NCBI GenBank assembly: GCA_964458575.1
Contig: CAYWMD010000019.1
Span: forward strand, 39,166 to 103,165
Length of the DNA: 64,000 nt
Direction of reading: 5' to 3'
From: CAYWMD01 sp964458575
GTDB lineage: Bacteria; Verrucomicrobiota; Verrucomicrobiia; Limisphaerales; JADLHS01
A program made the translations under genes and the position numbers. Shown in pieces: positions 1 through 9,579 of the stretch. Positions within the stretch are counted from its first letter, which is position 1. Every line of letters starts with the position of its first letter. The notes below the pieces were generated by a model, which ran no database searches, was not told the origin of the DNA, and was given only the letters and a program-made list of their open reading frames with translations.

Positions 1-2820
1 CAATGCTTCGGTGCGTGCCTTCGGCATGGCTGGTTTCGGCAGCCCGTATTTGGTGAACACGCCGTGCTTGTGCCCTCGAATAGCGCGATCCTCAAGGCGC
101 ACTCCGGGCAATTCAGGAAACACCGCGAACTGCGGCCGTTCGTCTCCCAGAGTCTCAAGGCGGATTTGGTTCTCACTGTCGGGCAGCAGCGCATTAGAGG
201 AGAGCACCACGCGGTCGCGTCCGGCCAACGACAGCTTCCAAAACTGGCGGCCTTGATCCGATGACAATACTACGAAGTTCACCCTGGCGCCTTCGCGGTT
301 CTTCTGGGTGAAAGCGATTCCGAGGCCGGGTTCGCACCGACGCGGTTTCTCGCCGGCAAAGGCGAACTCGGGCTTGATGCCTTCGTTGGCGGTGAAGAAG
401 AACCAGTGCTGGCCGTCTGCCTCCAGACGCGCCGTCAACTGGGCCGTGGCGTAATTCAGTCGGACGCCGGCGCAGTCGAGATTCACCGGCCAGAAACCGT
501 ACGCGTCGGCGGGAATATCGAGCGGTTGACGCGGCACGAGTTGCGTCTCGGACTCGAAATGGAGCGCGAACTGCACTCCTTTTCGCGCCGGCCACGCCAC
601 CGAACGATGATGATTGTTGAAGAACAAAAAGCCGCCCGTGCCGTCCGAGCGCACCGACCAGCGCAGGGGTTCGGCTTCATCCGGCAATGCCGGTCGGCGT
701 TCGGGAAAGTAGGCGGGCATGCGCGCCAGCAGGGCGCCGAAATCGTGCAGGAACAGGTGCTGCAGCCGCAGGCGATGGTAGCGTTCACGGACCTGACCGA
801 ATGCTCCCAGCGGCGCGGTAAAATCGTAATCCTTGACCGGCAGATCGTTCGGATAGCCACTCGCCTTGGACTCATTCAACGTCGTGAGCCGCCCCTCCGG
901 GTTCTGGCCGCCTTGATACATGTAGTAGCCCGGCACGTTGTTTCCCGAGCCCAGCTTCACCAGCGCCAGCGCCTCGGTGTCCCGCTCCGTCGTGTGGATG
1001 CGGTTGGCGTAACTCGACACCATGCCGCCGCCAATTTCGCAGCACGCGTACGGAAAGCGGTGCAGGATCCGGTTTTCCTTGTCCATGTGACTGCGCACGG
1101 GCGTGAAATCGAATGCGTCGAGAAAGTCCCGTGGATTGTCGGTCCAGAACCCGTCCGCATAGCCGCCGTAGAGTGGAATCAATTCCTCCGTCGGCAACGA
1201 CCGCCCCCAGCCCGTCATGCAATAGAACGGCACGTCAATCCCGAGTTCCCGCGCAATTTTCTTCAAGGCGAAGAGATACGGCAGGTCGTTGCTCTCGTTG
1301 TCGAACTGGACGGCGACAACCGGCCCGCCATCTTTCCAGAGCAGACCCTTCATCTGGGCGGTGATCTCCCGATAGTGGGCCGCAGCCAGTTTCAAGAAAT
1401 CCGGATCGGCGGTGCGAAGCTTGTCAGGCAACACGAGTTGCAACGCTCCCATCGTGCCCGCCCCAGCCGCGGCGGTTGCGGATTCTCGCATGGCCTGCTT
1501 GTCGGGTTTCTGCAGCCAGTCGGGGAAGCCGCCGTTGCGCACCTCCCCGTGGGACCACGGCCCCAGGCGCACGAAGGCGTAAAGTCCGAGTTCGTGGCAC
1601 AGCTTGAGAAATTCCCGCAGCGAGCGTTGGCCTCTCCAGTCATACTCGCCGTGAACTTCCTCGTGGTGAATCCAGAAGACGTAAGTGGCCACGATGTCCA
1701 CCCCGCCCGCTTTCATCTTAAGCAAGGCATCCCGCCACTCGTCTTGCGGACAGCGCGTGAAATGAAACTCACCCATGACAGGCATCCACGGCTTACCGTT
1801 TCGATAGAGACTGCGATTGTCCACCCACAGCGTGCGACCGTCAGGAGCGTTGGTTTCGCCGAGGCCGAGATGGCCCGTGAGAATCGGCGACTGCGGAGTG
1901 GGAAGTCGTATGCTCAGCGGCGTTTTGTTGGCGGCTAACTTGGGAAAGTCCTTTCGGAACCGCTTAATCGCCTCCTGCGGACCACCGCGTAGAACGTACA
2001 AGCGCCCGCGCACGGTCACACTCTGGCCAGGCTCGATCCGGCCAAACCACGGGAACAGATGAAAACACGCCCGATCGTCGCCGGTGTTGGACGACGCCCA
2101 AATCGCCCGCTCGAACGCAAGCGCGATGGTTTTCCTCTGGTCCCGACTCGTCAATGCAATCAATGGCGGATCAAATGTCTCCGGGCTGTTCACCCACCAA
2201 CCCCATTTTACAGGGGCGGCGCCGTTTTTCATGAGGGAAAGGTGCGGCTCGCTCGCAGCCAGCTTTGTTTCAGCGAACGTGAACCGGCGATCCTCGGACC
2301 AGACGTGCAGACGCTCGTAGAGTTCCGACCAATTCGTCTGCGCATTGCTTACGGAGGACGATGGGAAAAAACCTGGTGCTTCGGTGGTCGGAATGCAGGT
2401 GTGGAGTTGCACGGCATCAAGCGCGTTTGTGCCGACGTTCTGCAACGTGTATTTGAGCTTCAGACTGTTGCCATCGGGTTCGACCGCGATGTGAACGGTA
2501 ACCCCCTGCGCGTACGGCCAGGAGTAGCTCCAGACATTGCCGTCGCGCCGCCAGGATTTCTGACCCTCGCCGAAGGTTGCGGGCAGTTTCACCTGGAACA
2601 GGCCAAAGTCCTTCGAGCCGATGACAACTCCCTCGCAGGTGCGAAAGTCGAAGACGTCGCCCGGGCAATGGGGCGACCGCACGTTGAGTCCACCGGCTTC
2701 GCTGCCGGGGCGGATGGCAATGTCGAGTTCGGCGGCACATGCGCCCAACGATAGCCACAGAGCGGCAAGCCCTATTCCCAACTCCTTCACTAGACTGGTT
2801 GTCTTTACTGGAATTCTCAT
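1..2820 (-). CDS. Secreted GH35 beta-galactosidase, C-terminus beyond the window edge
   Basis: The frame is open from an ATG at 2820 to base 1 with no stop, so the 3' end lies outside the window. A signal peptide (about residues 1-30, ending near GACAAE) implies export. Residues 30-330 form an N-terminal region I do not recognise. From about residue 345 the GH35 barrel is clear: GEFHFTR, then VFWIHHEEVHGEYDW (about 380), VRLGPWSHGEV (about 420) and VVAVQFDNESND (about 500), where the Glu is the expected acid/base. A later CCEIGGGMVSSY could carry the nucleophile. GH35 enzymes release terminal beta-galactose. The ATG overlaps the upstream gene's stop (ATGA), so translation is probably coupled. 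Most GH35 proteins lack so long a region before the barrel. Family assignment is strong; substrate is inferred. Confidence 0.88.
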   Translation of the reverse strand, partial: MRIPVKTTSLVKELGIGLAALWLSLGACAAELDIAIRPGSEAGGLNVRSPHCPGDVFDFRTCEGVVIGSKDFGLFQVKLPATFGEGQKSWRRDGNVWSYSWPYAQGVTVHIAVEPDGNSLKLKYTLQNVGTNALDAVQLHTCIPTTEAPGFFPSSSVSNAQTNWSELYERLHVWSEDRRFTFAETKLAASEPHLSLMKNGAAPVKWGWWVNSPETFDPPLIALTSRDQRKTIALAFERAIWASSNTGDDRACFHLFPWFGRIEPGQSVTVRGRLYVLRGGPQEAIKRFRKDFPKLAANKTPLSIRLPTPQSPILTGHLGLGETNAPDGRTLWVDNRSLYRNGKPWMPVMGEFHFTRCPQDEWRDALLKMKAGGVDIVATYVFWIHHEEVHGEYDWRGQRSLREFLKLCHELGLYAFVRLGPWSHGEVRNGGFPDWLQKPDKQAMRESATAAAGAGTMGALQLVLPDKLRTADPDFLKLAAAHYREITAQMKGLLWKDGGPVVAVQFDNESNDLPYLFALKKIARELGIDVPFYCMTGWGRSLPTEELIPLYGGYADGFWTDNPRDFLDAFDFTPVRSHMDKENRILHRFPYACCEIGGGMVSSYANRIHTTERDTEALALVKLGSGNNVPGYYMYQGGQNPEGRLTTLNESKASGYPNDLPVKDYDFTAPLGAFGQVRERYHRLRLQHLFLHDFGALLARMPAYFPERRPALPDEAEPLRWSVRSDGTGGFLFFNNHHRSVAWPARKGVQFALHFESETQLVPRQPLDIPADAYGFWPVNLDCAGVRLNYATAQLTARLEADGQHWFFFTANEGIKPEFAFAGEKPRRCEPGLGIAFTQKNREGARVNFVVLSSDQGRQFWKLSLAGRDRVVLSSNALLPDSENQIRLETLGDERPQFAVFPELPGVRLEDRAIRGHKHGVFTKYGLPKPAMPKARTEAL

Positions 2821-5774
2821 GGCTGAAGACCTTTCGCAGGCGGACGCCATACAGCCGTAACATCCTTGTACACCTCACCAGGGCCGGCATATTCGGCATC
2901 GAGCACCACGGGAATGTTGAGCGTTCTCAATTCGCTGAGATCCACACCGCTATTCCTAACCGGCCGCTGTATCTCGGGCACCAACCGGTCCGGCGCGCTC
3001 ACCAAGACCATACCCAACCGCTCACCCGCCTGCTTCAAGGAATCCTTCACCTCCGCGCAGGAAGTGTTGAGGGCGAAACGCAGGTTGTCTGCGCCTAAGT
3101 CGTCAATCAGGCGCAAGGCCTCCGGCACGCTGCTGTGCCACCTGCCGGTCCGGTTTTGCAGATGCAAAGTGATCCCGCGCTCTTTCGCCCGGCGACACAG
3201 GTCGCGCAAACCGCGCTTGAAGGACGCCTCGACCTGCTCCGGCGTGGTGCCGAACTCAGGAGTCGTATGGGTGGCGATGACGGCATCGGTGGATCCGGCC
3301 AGATTCATCTTAGCCAAAACGTCATCCGTCCGGGCCACGCTGTCGGCGTATGGTGCCGGAAGCAGATCGAGCAGGGTCAGGTCGGGGAAGTGATTCAGCC
3401 CGGACGTGAAGTCCACCACCACGCGCAACTGTTGGCGCTCCAGCCACGATCGGTCGCGCTTCAGTTGCTCCGAGTCGCGCCGCAGCAGGTAGGTCCAATC
3501 CAGTTTCACGCCATCAAAGTGCTCGAAGAAGGTGGGCCGGCGCAAAATCTCCTCCCGGAGATCAGAGATGCCACGGAGGGCCAGCAGACGGCCCACGGGC
3601 CGACTTGGTACGTTTTCTTTCGCGAGTACGCGCACGCCGGTTTCGTCCACCTGGACCGAGAAGAGCCGGACGTCTCCGCCGGAAATGTTGGTCGCGTCGG
3701 ATCGCCCGCCATCATTGTTCTGGAACTCATGCGGCCAGTAGCCGGCAGCCGAGCGCATGTCTTTTCCGAGCACCAGCTCCGTGACCTTCTTGACCGGCCC
3801 GCAATGTGAGGTGATCTTAAAGGGCCTGGACTGGAGCGCGTTGTTAAACACCCCAACCGTGTAATCGCCCGGCCCCTTACGGCACGTGATGAAACCAAGA
3901 TCGTCACCGACGGAGAAAAGCTGCTCCGAGCTGAAAGCAGAATCCAGCACTCGCCGGAAGTGGGCCAGCAGCGCGTGAGGCTGTGCCAGTGGTTGGTTCC
4001 AGTTGTGATGAGCCAACTCCCCCTGCACAGTCGGCTCGGCATTGATCCCAAACGGACTCAGCAGCAGCAAGATTTTACCCGCCCCAAGACGCAAACGGAC
4101 CACGGCTGGCTGCTCGCCGCAGCTTGCCAGGACTTCAGCTCCGTCCGGCAGGGAAACGTCGCACAGGTCCATGGCTTGACGTTCGGTAGTTCGCGTTCTG
4201 TCCTTCCAAGTGACGACCGTGTCGGGGGGAAATCGCTTGGGTTGCCCGATGTTCCACTCCGGCCACAGGCGACGTGCATTCTCAGCGGTGACGATGAAGG
4301 TGCCGCCGGAGGCTACATAGGCGTCGAGCTTGGCGCGCAACTCCGCGTCCGCGGTGAAGAGATTTCCCGCAGCCACCACCACGCCGTATTGTTTCATGAC
4401 CCACGCCATCGCATCCGAGTGCAACACGTCGGCCATGTCACCGTAAGGCGTATTGCAGATCGTGCCGCGCTCATCGTGATACCAGGCACTGTCCTCATAG
4501 CCCGGGTAGAGCATCGAGAACACGGAGTGAGTCAGGTAGTCGCCGGAATCGTAAGGCAGATATCCCCACACCCGATACGCCGTGGTCCAGGTGCGCGCCG
4601 GCATCCAGCCGGCGAAGTGATCGAGCAGCAGAGCAACCGGCGCGTGCATCACGCCGGGTTGTGGATGATCGGCGACGAACTTCACCGCGTCCTGCTGGAT
4701 GAGGCCCAGCGGCGATAGCGGGCCGTCGCCGTTGGGCGGCCACCAGGATTTCTCGTACAGCGCGGCCTCAACACCAAGGATCACACTGTTGTAAAGATAG
4801 TGGCTGAACATCAGGCGGCGAAGGAGGTTCAAGCTGTTGCCTTTCGTCGGCCCGGAGTTCGCGGCCCGTGCTTCGTAATCCTTGTAGTGCCATGTGTTGA
4901 ACACCGCGGCGTTGCCGAACCAATGCACGCCATACTGTTTGCCCGCTCCGCGCAGGAAGGCGTAATGGATGCTCGAACTCGTCACCTTGTTCTGGGCCTC
5001 GGCGCCGGCCAGCACGACACGGCCTTCCTTGATGAGATACGGCCAATACCAGTAAACCATCAGCGCGTTCAGACGGTTTTCTAGATCATCTTCAATCCTG
5101 CTGAAGTAATCATGAGCTTGAAGGTATTGGCCCAAGCGGTCGGCGGCAAACGGCGACTGAATCTTCCGCAGGTTGAAAAGGTATCGGCCGTCGTGCTCCC
5201 CCACATCGAAACCCAGAAAGCGATCTCCGAGTTTCTCATCCAGCAATTTCAGCGTCTCGGACGGCACTTGAATTTGGTTCGACACGCTACCGGGAACATA
5301 TCCCCCCACATCAAAGAGGTAGTAGCCACGGCGTTTCAATTCATCGAGCGCTTCGCCAAGCTTCGGATTCGAGACCAGATCAATCGTCGGCATGCAAACG
5401 GTTCCCAAGCCCTGATTAGTGAAGGCAGCGGTAGGCAACGTCCTCAGGGCGACGAATTGCGGTCGCCCTCCGAACGTCGCCCAAGTAGGGACGCGGCTTG
5501 GACGACGGGTGTAATCAGGGTAAAGAGTCGGATCGAGCAAATACGGATAAACCGTCGGCTGCACTTCCGTCATGCGTGCGTCATTGCCTTCGGGAGGTGG
5601 TTTGGCATGGCTAACTTCACCCCGGCAGAGTGCAACGAACACCAAGGCGACTAGGCCGAACGACAGCATCTTCCACCAGCTTGGTCGGAATGGCCTATCA
5701 AAAGCACATCCGCCGCCGCCATCAAACCGGCAGATCGCTTTCTGCGGGCTATTGGCTGTTTGCGACATAAGCAT
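2817..5774 (-). CDS. Large exported enzyme-like protein, family not recognised (985 aa)
   Basis: This is a 985-residue reading frame. The first 35 residues overlap the upstream gene, and a hydrophobic export signal begins at an internal Met (residue 36, MLSFGLVALVFVAL, base 5669), which may be the true start. Residues 70-450 look like a glycosidase-type region with many aromatic residues (MVYWYWPYL, GVHWFGNAAVFNTW). Residues 450-600 resemble the glutamine-amidotransferase-like domain found in some beta-galactosidases. The C-terminal 250 residues resemble a TIM barrel of the sugar phosphate isomerase/epimerase type (ERGITLHLQNRTG). No family signature is certain. It lies between a heparinase-like gene and the GH35 gene and shares a 4-bp overlap with the latter, so a role in the same galactan or pectin breakdown is a reasonable inference only. 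Confidence 0.7.
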   Translation of the reverse strand: MLMSQTANSPQKAICRFDGGGGCAFDRPFRPSWWKMLSFGLVALVFVALCRGEVSHAKPPPEGNDARMTEVQPTVYPYLLDPTLYPDYTRRPSRVPTWATFGGRPQFVALRTLPTAAFTNQGLGTVCMPTIDLVSNPKLGEALDELKRRGYYLFDVGGYVPGSVSNQIQVPSETLKLLDEKLGDRFLGFDVGEHDGRYLFNLRKIQSPFAADRLGQYLQAHDYFSRIEDDLENRLNALMVYWYWPYLIKEGRVVLAGAEAQNKVTSSSIHYAFLRGAGKQYGVHWFGNAAVFNTWHYKDYEARAANSGPTKGNSLNLLRRLMFSHYLYNSVILGVEAALYEKSWWPPNGDGPLSPLGLIQQDAVKFVADHPQPGVMHAPVALLLDHFAGWMPARTWTTAYRVWGYLPYDSGDYLTHSVFSMLYPGYEDSAWYHDERGTICNTPYGDMADVLHSDAMAWVMKQYGVVVAAGNLFTADAELRAKLDAYVASGGTFIVTAENARRLWPEWNIGQPKRFPPDTVVTWKDRTRTTERQAMDLCDVSLPDGAEVLASCGEQPAVVRLRLGAGKILLLLSPFGINAEPTVQGELAHHNWNQPLAQPHALLAHFRRVLDSAFSSEQLFSVGDDLGFITCRKGPGDYTVGVFNNALQSRPFKITSHCGPVKKVTELVLGKDMRSAAGYWPHEFQNNDGGRSDATNISGGDVRLFSVQVDETGVRVLAKENVPSRPVGRLLALRGISDLREEILRRPTFFEHFDGVKLDWTYLLRRDSEQLKRDRSWLERQQLRVVVDFTSGLNHFPDLTLLDLLPAPYADSVARTDDVLAKMNLAGSTDAVIATHTTPEFGTTPEQVEASFKRGLRDLCRRAKERGITLHLQNRTGRWHSSVPEALRLIDDLGADNLRFALNTSCAEVKDSLKQAGERLGMVLVSAPDRLVPEIQRPVRNSGVDLSELRTLNIPVVLDAEYAGPGEVYKDVTAVWRPPAKGLQP

Positions 5775-8001
5775 ACGGCTCCCGCGTCTCTACTGGGGCC
5801 ACCTTGAGCGACTTGGCTTGAGGATTGAAAATTACCCACTCGACACGACCCGCTTCCATTTCGAGCCGAAGGATCGAAGCCTCGACATCGTCGCGAATCA
5901 CTTTGATCCCAGAGGCGTGGGCGGTGGCTTGGAGGTCGCTGGCGTAATCGCCCTTTGAACCGGGGTTGTTCGACATCGTGCGCGAGCGATACGGCGGATG
6001 CGGATAGTAGACTTGGGTGAATACAAGCTTCTCTCCGGCGGCAGGCGTGCCTTCCCAAAGGTAGCGGACCTGGTTGGGACACCAATCGGTCCGCGGGTCG
6101 GTCTCCATGCGATCCACTACTTGCAGCCGGCAATCCGCGCGCGGAGCGAACCAAACCAATAGGTCCGCCAGCGGCGTCTTCAGACTGCGGTTGCCATTAT
6201 CGTCTATCGGCGCGTGAATGAAGGTGTTTGCCCAGTGGCTGCCGAGCTGCGGGCCGATGTTGTGGGTGTTCCACAGCGGCGCGACACGGGCCTTGAAGGT
6301 TTCCTCGAACGTCACGATCTCGCGCGTGGCGAGGAAGCGGTTCTTTGCAAAGACAAACTCGCGTTCGTAAACCACGGGCAAACCGTCCGGGTTCTGCACG
6401 CGGACGCGAGCGTAGGTGGCCTGCGGTGTGTCTTTGAAATACGTCACCTCCGAGCGGATGTCTGGCGGGCGGCCATTCCACATTTCGTTGATGCGAATCG
6501 GGTCCGGGTGCAACCGAAGTTTGACCGTGTGGCCGACGTCCTCGATCAACGCGCGGTTCTCGACGGTAGCGCCTTTGCTGTCGGCGATCTGTGTGAACGG
6601 AGTGCCCCAGCGAGTCAGCCCCATGATACCGCCGGGATTTGCCGGGAAGCTCGTGGGATGCAACTCGACGAGCGCAAAGAGGTCGCCGGGATTCCAGCCG
6701 CTGCGCAAGACCAGTTTGTCCGGCCATTCCTTGCCGGTCAGAAACCAACCGCAACAGAGCTGGCCGCAGTTGGTTCGCGGATCGGAATTGCCCAACAACC
6801 GTTCGATGTGTTGCTTGTCCGCGACCGGAACGCGCGCAGTCTCGATGCGTTTGTCCCAGAACGAACCCGCGTCAGGCTGAACCGGCTTCACAGAATCGTC
6901 GGCAAACAACCAGGCAAGGGCAATATGCCACGAGCTGGATGCGTCCAGCCGAAAAGTGTCCCGGTTGAACTCGGGGGATTGAGAGCGCAAATAGTTGAGC
7001 AGCTTGTGCGCGACGTATCGGTAACGGCCATCGCCCGTCTTCGCCGCGAGGCGTTCCAGGACTGCGAGGCGGAAGCTCGCCGTTTCATTCCACCCGCCGT
7101 TCGGGCCGAAGGGAATGACCGCTCCATCAGGTGAAATTCCCGCCATGAGCCGCTCCCACAATCTTTTCATGCCCGGGTCGCTGTACACGCGATCGTCGCC
7201 GGTCCATTGGTCGGCTGCCCAGGCGAGAGGTGTGTAAGACAGCATACTGTAGTGGACATCGTTTTGCCCGATGTCCTTGACCTTCCAAAAATCGCCGAAG
7301 ACCAATTCCGAGTAGCGTTTCCAGTGCGCCGCTTCGGGGATGTCCGGATACCACGCCGCCGCCCGGCCTTTCGCGTAGGCTTCGGGCATTGAACGATGAC
7401 AACCTCCACGCCACTCGATCGGCTCGGTATCCCAGACATGGACATTTCGGCAGTAATAGAGCCACATCTCCCGAAACCAAGCGGCATCAGGTTTCATCGC
7501 ACCGCCTTGAATGAGATACTGGCGGTAGAGCGGAATTAGTGGCGACGGATGTTCGAACTGCCAGAACCATTTCCGCTCTGCGACCTGCTTCTGCATCTCG
7601 GCGTGAAACGCCTTGAGCATGGCGATGCAGGCTTCGCTCCACATCGCGTCGCCGGTTTGCACATACTTCACGAGCACTGGCATGAACAAGCGCGGGCCAT
7701 CCATGCCGCGATTAGGATTTTGGGCGATCTCGGCGGGGTTCTGCGCGTCGAGGCAACGCAGGTAAGTCTCGCGCGTCACCAGGTCCTGCGGGACGGGGTA
7801 GAACGCAGGGTTACCGACATCGCACGCGCCGTTGAAGCGGTAGTGCTCGACGGCCACCGTGTAACGCGTGGGTGCGCCATGGAGTTGAACCTCACTCCAG
7901 GCGGACTTCTCGGAAGAAGCTGTGGCTGTCGCGGCCGCACGGAAGGTGACGGAACTGAGCAGCAGCAAAAGGCAAAAGTTGAGCAAGGGAGTTGTGTTCA
8001 T
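5749..8001 (-). CDS. Heparinase II/III-like or polysaccharide-lyase-like secreted protein
   Basis: This is a 750-residue protein with an N-terminal signal peptide (MNTTPLLNFCLLLLLSS). Residues of about 45-420 are helix-rich and repetitive, as expected of an alpha/alpha toroid (PEAAHWKRYSELVFGDFW, WHIALAWLFAD). Residues 440-750 are beta-rich and resemble the C-terminal sandwich of the heparinase II/III and alginate-lyase-type families, with LVLRSGWNPGDLFALVELHP followed by a GIMGLTRWG loop. Such enzymes cleave uronic-acid polymers by beta-elimination, but I cannot place the catalytic Tyr/His pair with confidence, so lyase activity is inferred from fold. The start overlaps the stop of the beta-helix gene by ATGA (7998-8001), which places it in the same operon. 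Confidence 0.7.
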   Translation of the reverse strand: MNTTPLLNFCLLLLLSSVTFRAAATATASSEKSAWSEVQLHGAPTRYTVAVEHYRFNGACDVGNPAFYPVPQDLVTRETYLRCLDAQNPAEIAQNPNRGMDGPRLFMPVLVKYVQTGDAMWSEACIAMLKAFHAEMQKQVAERKWFWQFEHPSPLIPLYRQYLIQGGAMKPDAAWFREMWLYYCRNVHVWDTEPIEWRGGCHRSMPEAYAKGRAAAWYPDIPEAAHWKRYSELVFGDFWKVKDIGQNDVHYSMLSYTPLAWAADQWTGDDRVYSDPGMKRLWERLMAGISPDGAVIPFGPNGGWNETASFRLAVLERLAAKTGDGRYRYVAHKLLNYLRSQSPEFNRDTFRLDASSSWHIALAWLFADDSVKPVQPDAGSFWDKRIETARVPVADKQHIERLLGNSDPRTNCGQLCCGWFLTGKEWPDKLVLRSGWNPGDLFALVELHPTSFPANPGGIMGLTRWGTPFTQIADSKGATVENRALIEDVGHTVKLRLHPDPIRINEMWNGRPPDIRSEVTYFKDTPQATYARVRVQNPDGLPVVYEREFVFAKNRFLATREIVTFEETFKARVAPLWNTHNIGPQLGSHWANTFIHAPIDDNGNRSLKTPLADLLVWFAPRADCRLQVVDRMETDPRTDWCPNQVRYLWEGTPAAGEKLVFTQVYYPHPPYRSRTMSNNPGSKGDYASDLQATAHASGIKVIRDDVEASILRLEMEAGRVEWVIFNPQAKSLKVAPVETREPYAYVANSQ

Positions 8002-9296
8002 GGTTTCCGACGTTCATCGAGCACTTCTTTGACGGCCTTGACCGAGTTGCCCTCCAGCACAACTTCACCCGCTTTCTTGCCAATGCGGATGCCGGTGTTT
8101 TGCCGTCCGCTGCCGGTGTCTTCGATCACGTTGCTACGGATGATCGTGCCGTGCGTTGCCCCATCCACGAACAAACCCCAGCCTTCGTTGTCGCGAACAG
8201 TGTTGTTTTCGAACGTGACGCGATGCGCGGCCATCGGCTCGGTCTCCGCGCGCCAATAAACGCCGCCGAGCTTGTTGCCGATGACGGTGTTGCTGCGGAC
8301 AAAGTTGTCGCTGTCCTTGTGGCCGATGGACATGCCGTAACCGCCGTTGTTCTCCAACCAGTTGCCCTCGGCCACGCCGCCACGCACGCGCCAGCAAAAG
8401 AAAAATCCGTCGTCGCCATTCGCAATGGCGCGCGAGTTTTTCACCGAGGGCCGTTGCGAACCGCTGCCGGGATGCAGCCCAAACCCGGCACTGCGCTCAA
8501 CGACACAGCCTTCCACCTTCACATCGTTCGATTGCTGGAAGCTGATGCCATCGCCGTTGTAATCGTGGACGAAGCAGTTGCTGATCACACAATTGTCGCC
8601 GCGATAAAGATAGATGCCGGCGGTGCGGCAGCCGTCCACCTTGGTGGGATTCTCGGCGCGATTGCCGTCCACGGTGAGGTTCTCCACGCGGGCATCTTCC
8701 AAGTTGTAACCGCTGATGACCGGGAAGATGGTCACGGCGAAGCCGCCATCGCTCATCAGGATGTCCGCGTTCATTTGGCGCGAGAGGGTGAAGTAGTTGG
8801 AACGCGAGTTCAGGATTGTCGCGCAGACGCCAAGGAAGTTGCGCTGCGTTTTCGACGCCACATAAACGCCGCTCCCAATGGCGAAGCCTGCGGAATTCTG
8901 CACCGTGATCGCCGCCTCGCCGAAATCTCCGTCTGCAGCGAGAAGTGAACGATGCTCCCGATCTTTCTTGAGCACGGTCTTGTCGCCAGCGCCCCGCACC
9001 GTCACGCGACTGCGCAGGTGCAGCGAATCGCGCATGAGATATTCGCCCGCGCCTATTTCGACCACCCCGCCGCCTAGGTTGCCGACGTAATCCACCGCGG
9101 CTTGCAAAGCGCGATTGTCGCCACCGAGGACGTCCGCATCCCGCAGGCCGACCGTGATACTCACCGCCGGGCGGGCGTGCAGTTCGTTTTCGGCGTGTTT
9201 GCGGCCGGCTTGGCCAGCGCGAATCACCGTGGCCATTGGCATGGATAAAGCCCAAGCTAGTAAGCCAACCATCTGAAAAATCAATATGTGCTTCAT
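7998..9296 (-). CDS. Secreted right-handed parallel beta-helix protein
   Basis: This 432-residue protein has a signal peptide (LLAWALSMPMATVIRA). Residues of about 70-420 are built of short strand repeats typical of right-handed beta-helices, with repeated N-x-V/I turns such as VENLTVDGN, VISNCFVHD, VEGCVVER, VRSNTVIGN, FENNTVRDN and IRSNVIEDT. An early GGGVVEIGAGEYLM matches the start of the pectate-lyase-type superfamily. The fold is used by pectate lyases, polygalacturonases and related polysaccharide enzymes; the exact activity cannot be read. Its stop overlaps the next gene's ATG, and its own ATG overlaps the stop of the upstream sulfatase remnant, which suggests an operon built by tight gene packing. 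Confidence 0.8.
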   Translation of the reverse strand: MKHILIFQMVGLLAWALSMPMATVIRAGQAGRKHAENELHARPAVSITVGLRDADVLGGDNRALQAAVDYVGNLGGGVVEIGAGEYLMRDSLHLRSRVTVRGAGDKTVLKKDREHRSLLAADGDFGEAAITVQNSAGFAIGSGVYVASKTQRNFLGVCATILNSRSNYFTLSRQMNADILMSDGGFAVTIFPVISGYNLEDARVENLTVDGNRAENPTKVDGCRTAGIYLYRGDNCVISNCFVHDYNGDGISFQQSNDVKVEGCVVERSAGFGLHPGSGSQRPSVKNSRAIANGDDGFFFCWRVRGGVAEGNWLENNGGYGMSIGHKDSDNFVRSNTVIGNKLGGVYWRAETEPMAAHRVTFENNTVRDNEGWGLFVDGATHGTIIRSNVIEDTGSGRQNTGIRIGKKAGEVVLEGNSVKAVKEVLDERRKP

Positions 9297-9560
9297 TCTC
9301 GTTTCCCCATTTGTTTCACCGATTGCTTCGTGGTGTCTGGCCAGTACGGCGACTGCGTGAGAGCGGTCTTCAAGTAGGTTTCAAACCGGGCAACCAGGTC
9401 GGGATGTGAGGTAGCGACGTCGTGGTTCTCGGCCGGATCGCCAACCACATCGAAGAGCTGGAGCGGCTGGTTTGACCCGGTCGCAGTTGCGGAACAAGCA
9501 GGCTGCGCGTTGAGGAATAAGCGGCTGGGACGTTTGAGTAGGGCGTACGCCATATTGGTC
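9293..9560 (-). pseudogene. Sulfatase C-terminal remnant
   Basis: Between the pectate lyase stop (9580) and the beta-helix gene only the last 70 or so residues of a sulfatase are left. The sequence LQLFDVVGDPAENHDVATS followed by HPDLVARFETYLK is the usual C-terminal end of formylglycine-dependent sulfatases (an L-Y/F-D-L-x-x-DP-x-E-x-x-N type motif followed by a helix). The catalytic C/S-x-P-x-R region and all metal ligands are absent. An open frame runs further upstream to 9760, but that part lies inside the pectate lyase gene in another frame and is not sulfatase-like. The fragment still ends in an ATGA overlap with the next gene, so the deletion removed the 5' part only. An intact sulfatase would have acted on a sulfated glycan. 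Confidence 0.75.
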
Positions 9561-9579
9561 AGGATGTTGCAAAAGCCTA

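Noticed and set aside
406..1938. Long plus-strand open frame of 510 codons
   Set aside because: It lies antisense to the GH35 gene, whose frame on the minus strand carries clear family motifs. The plus frame has Arg/Ala-rich composition typical of a shadow in GC-rich DNA.
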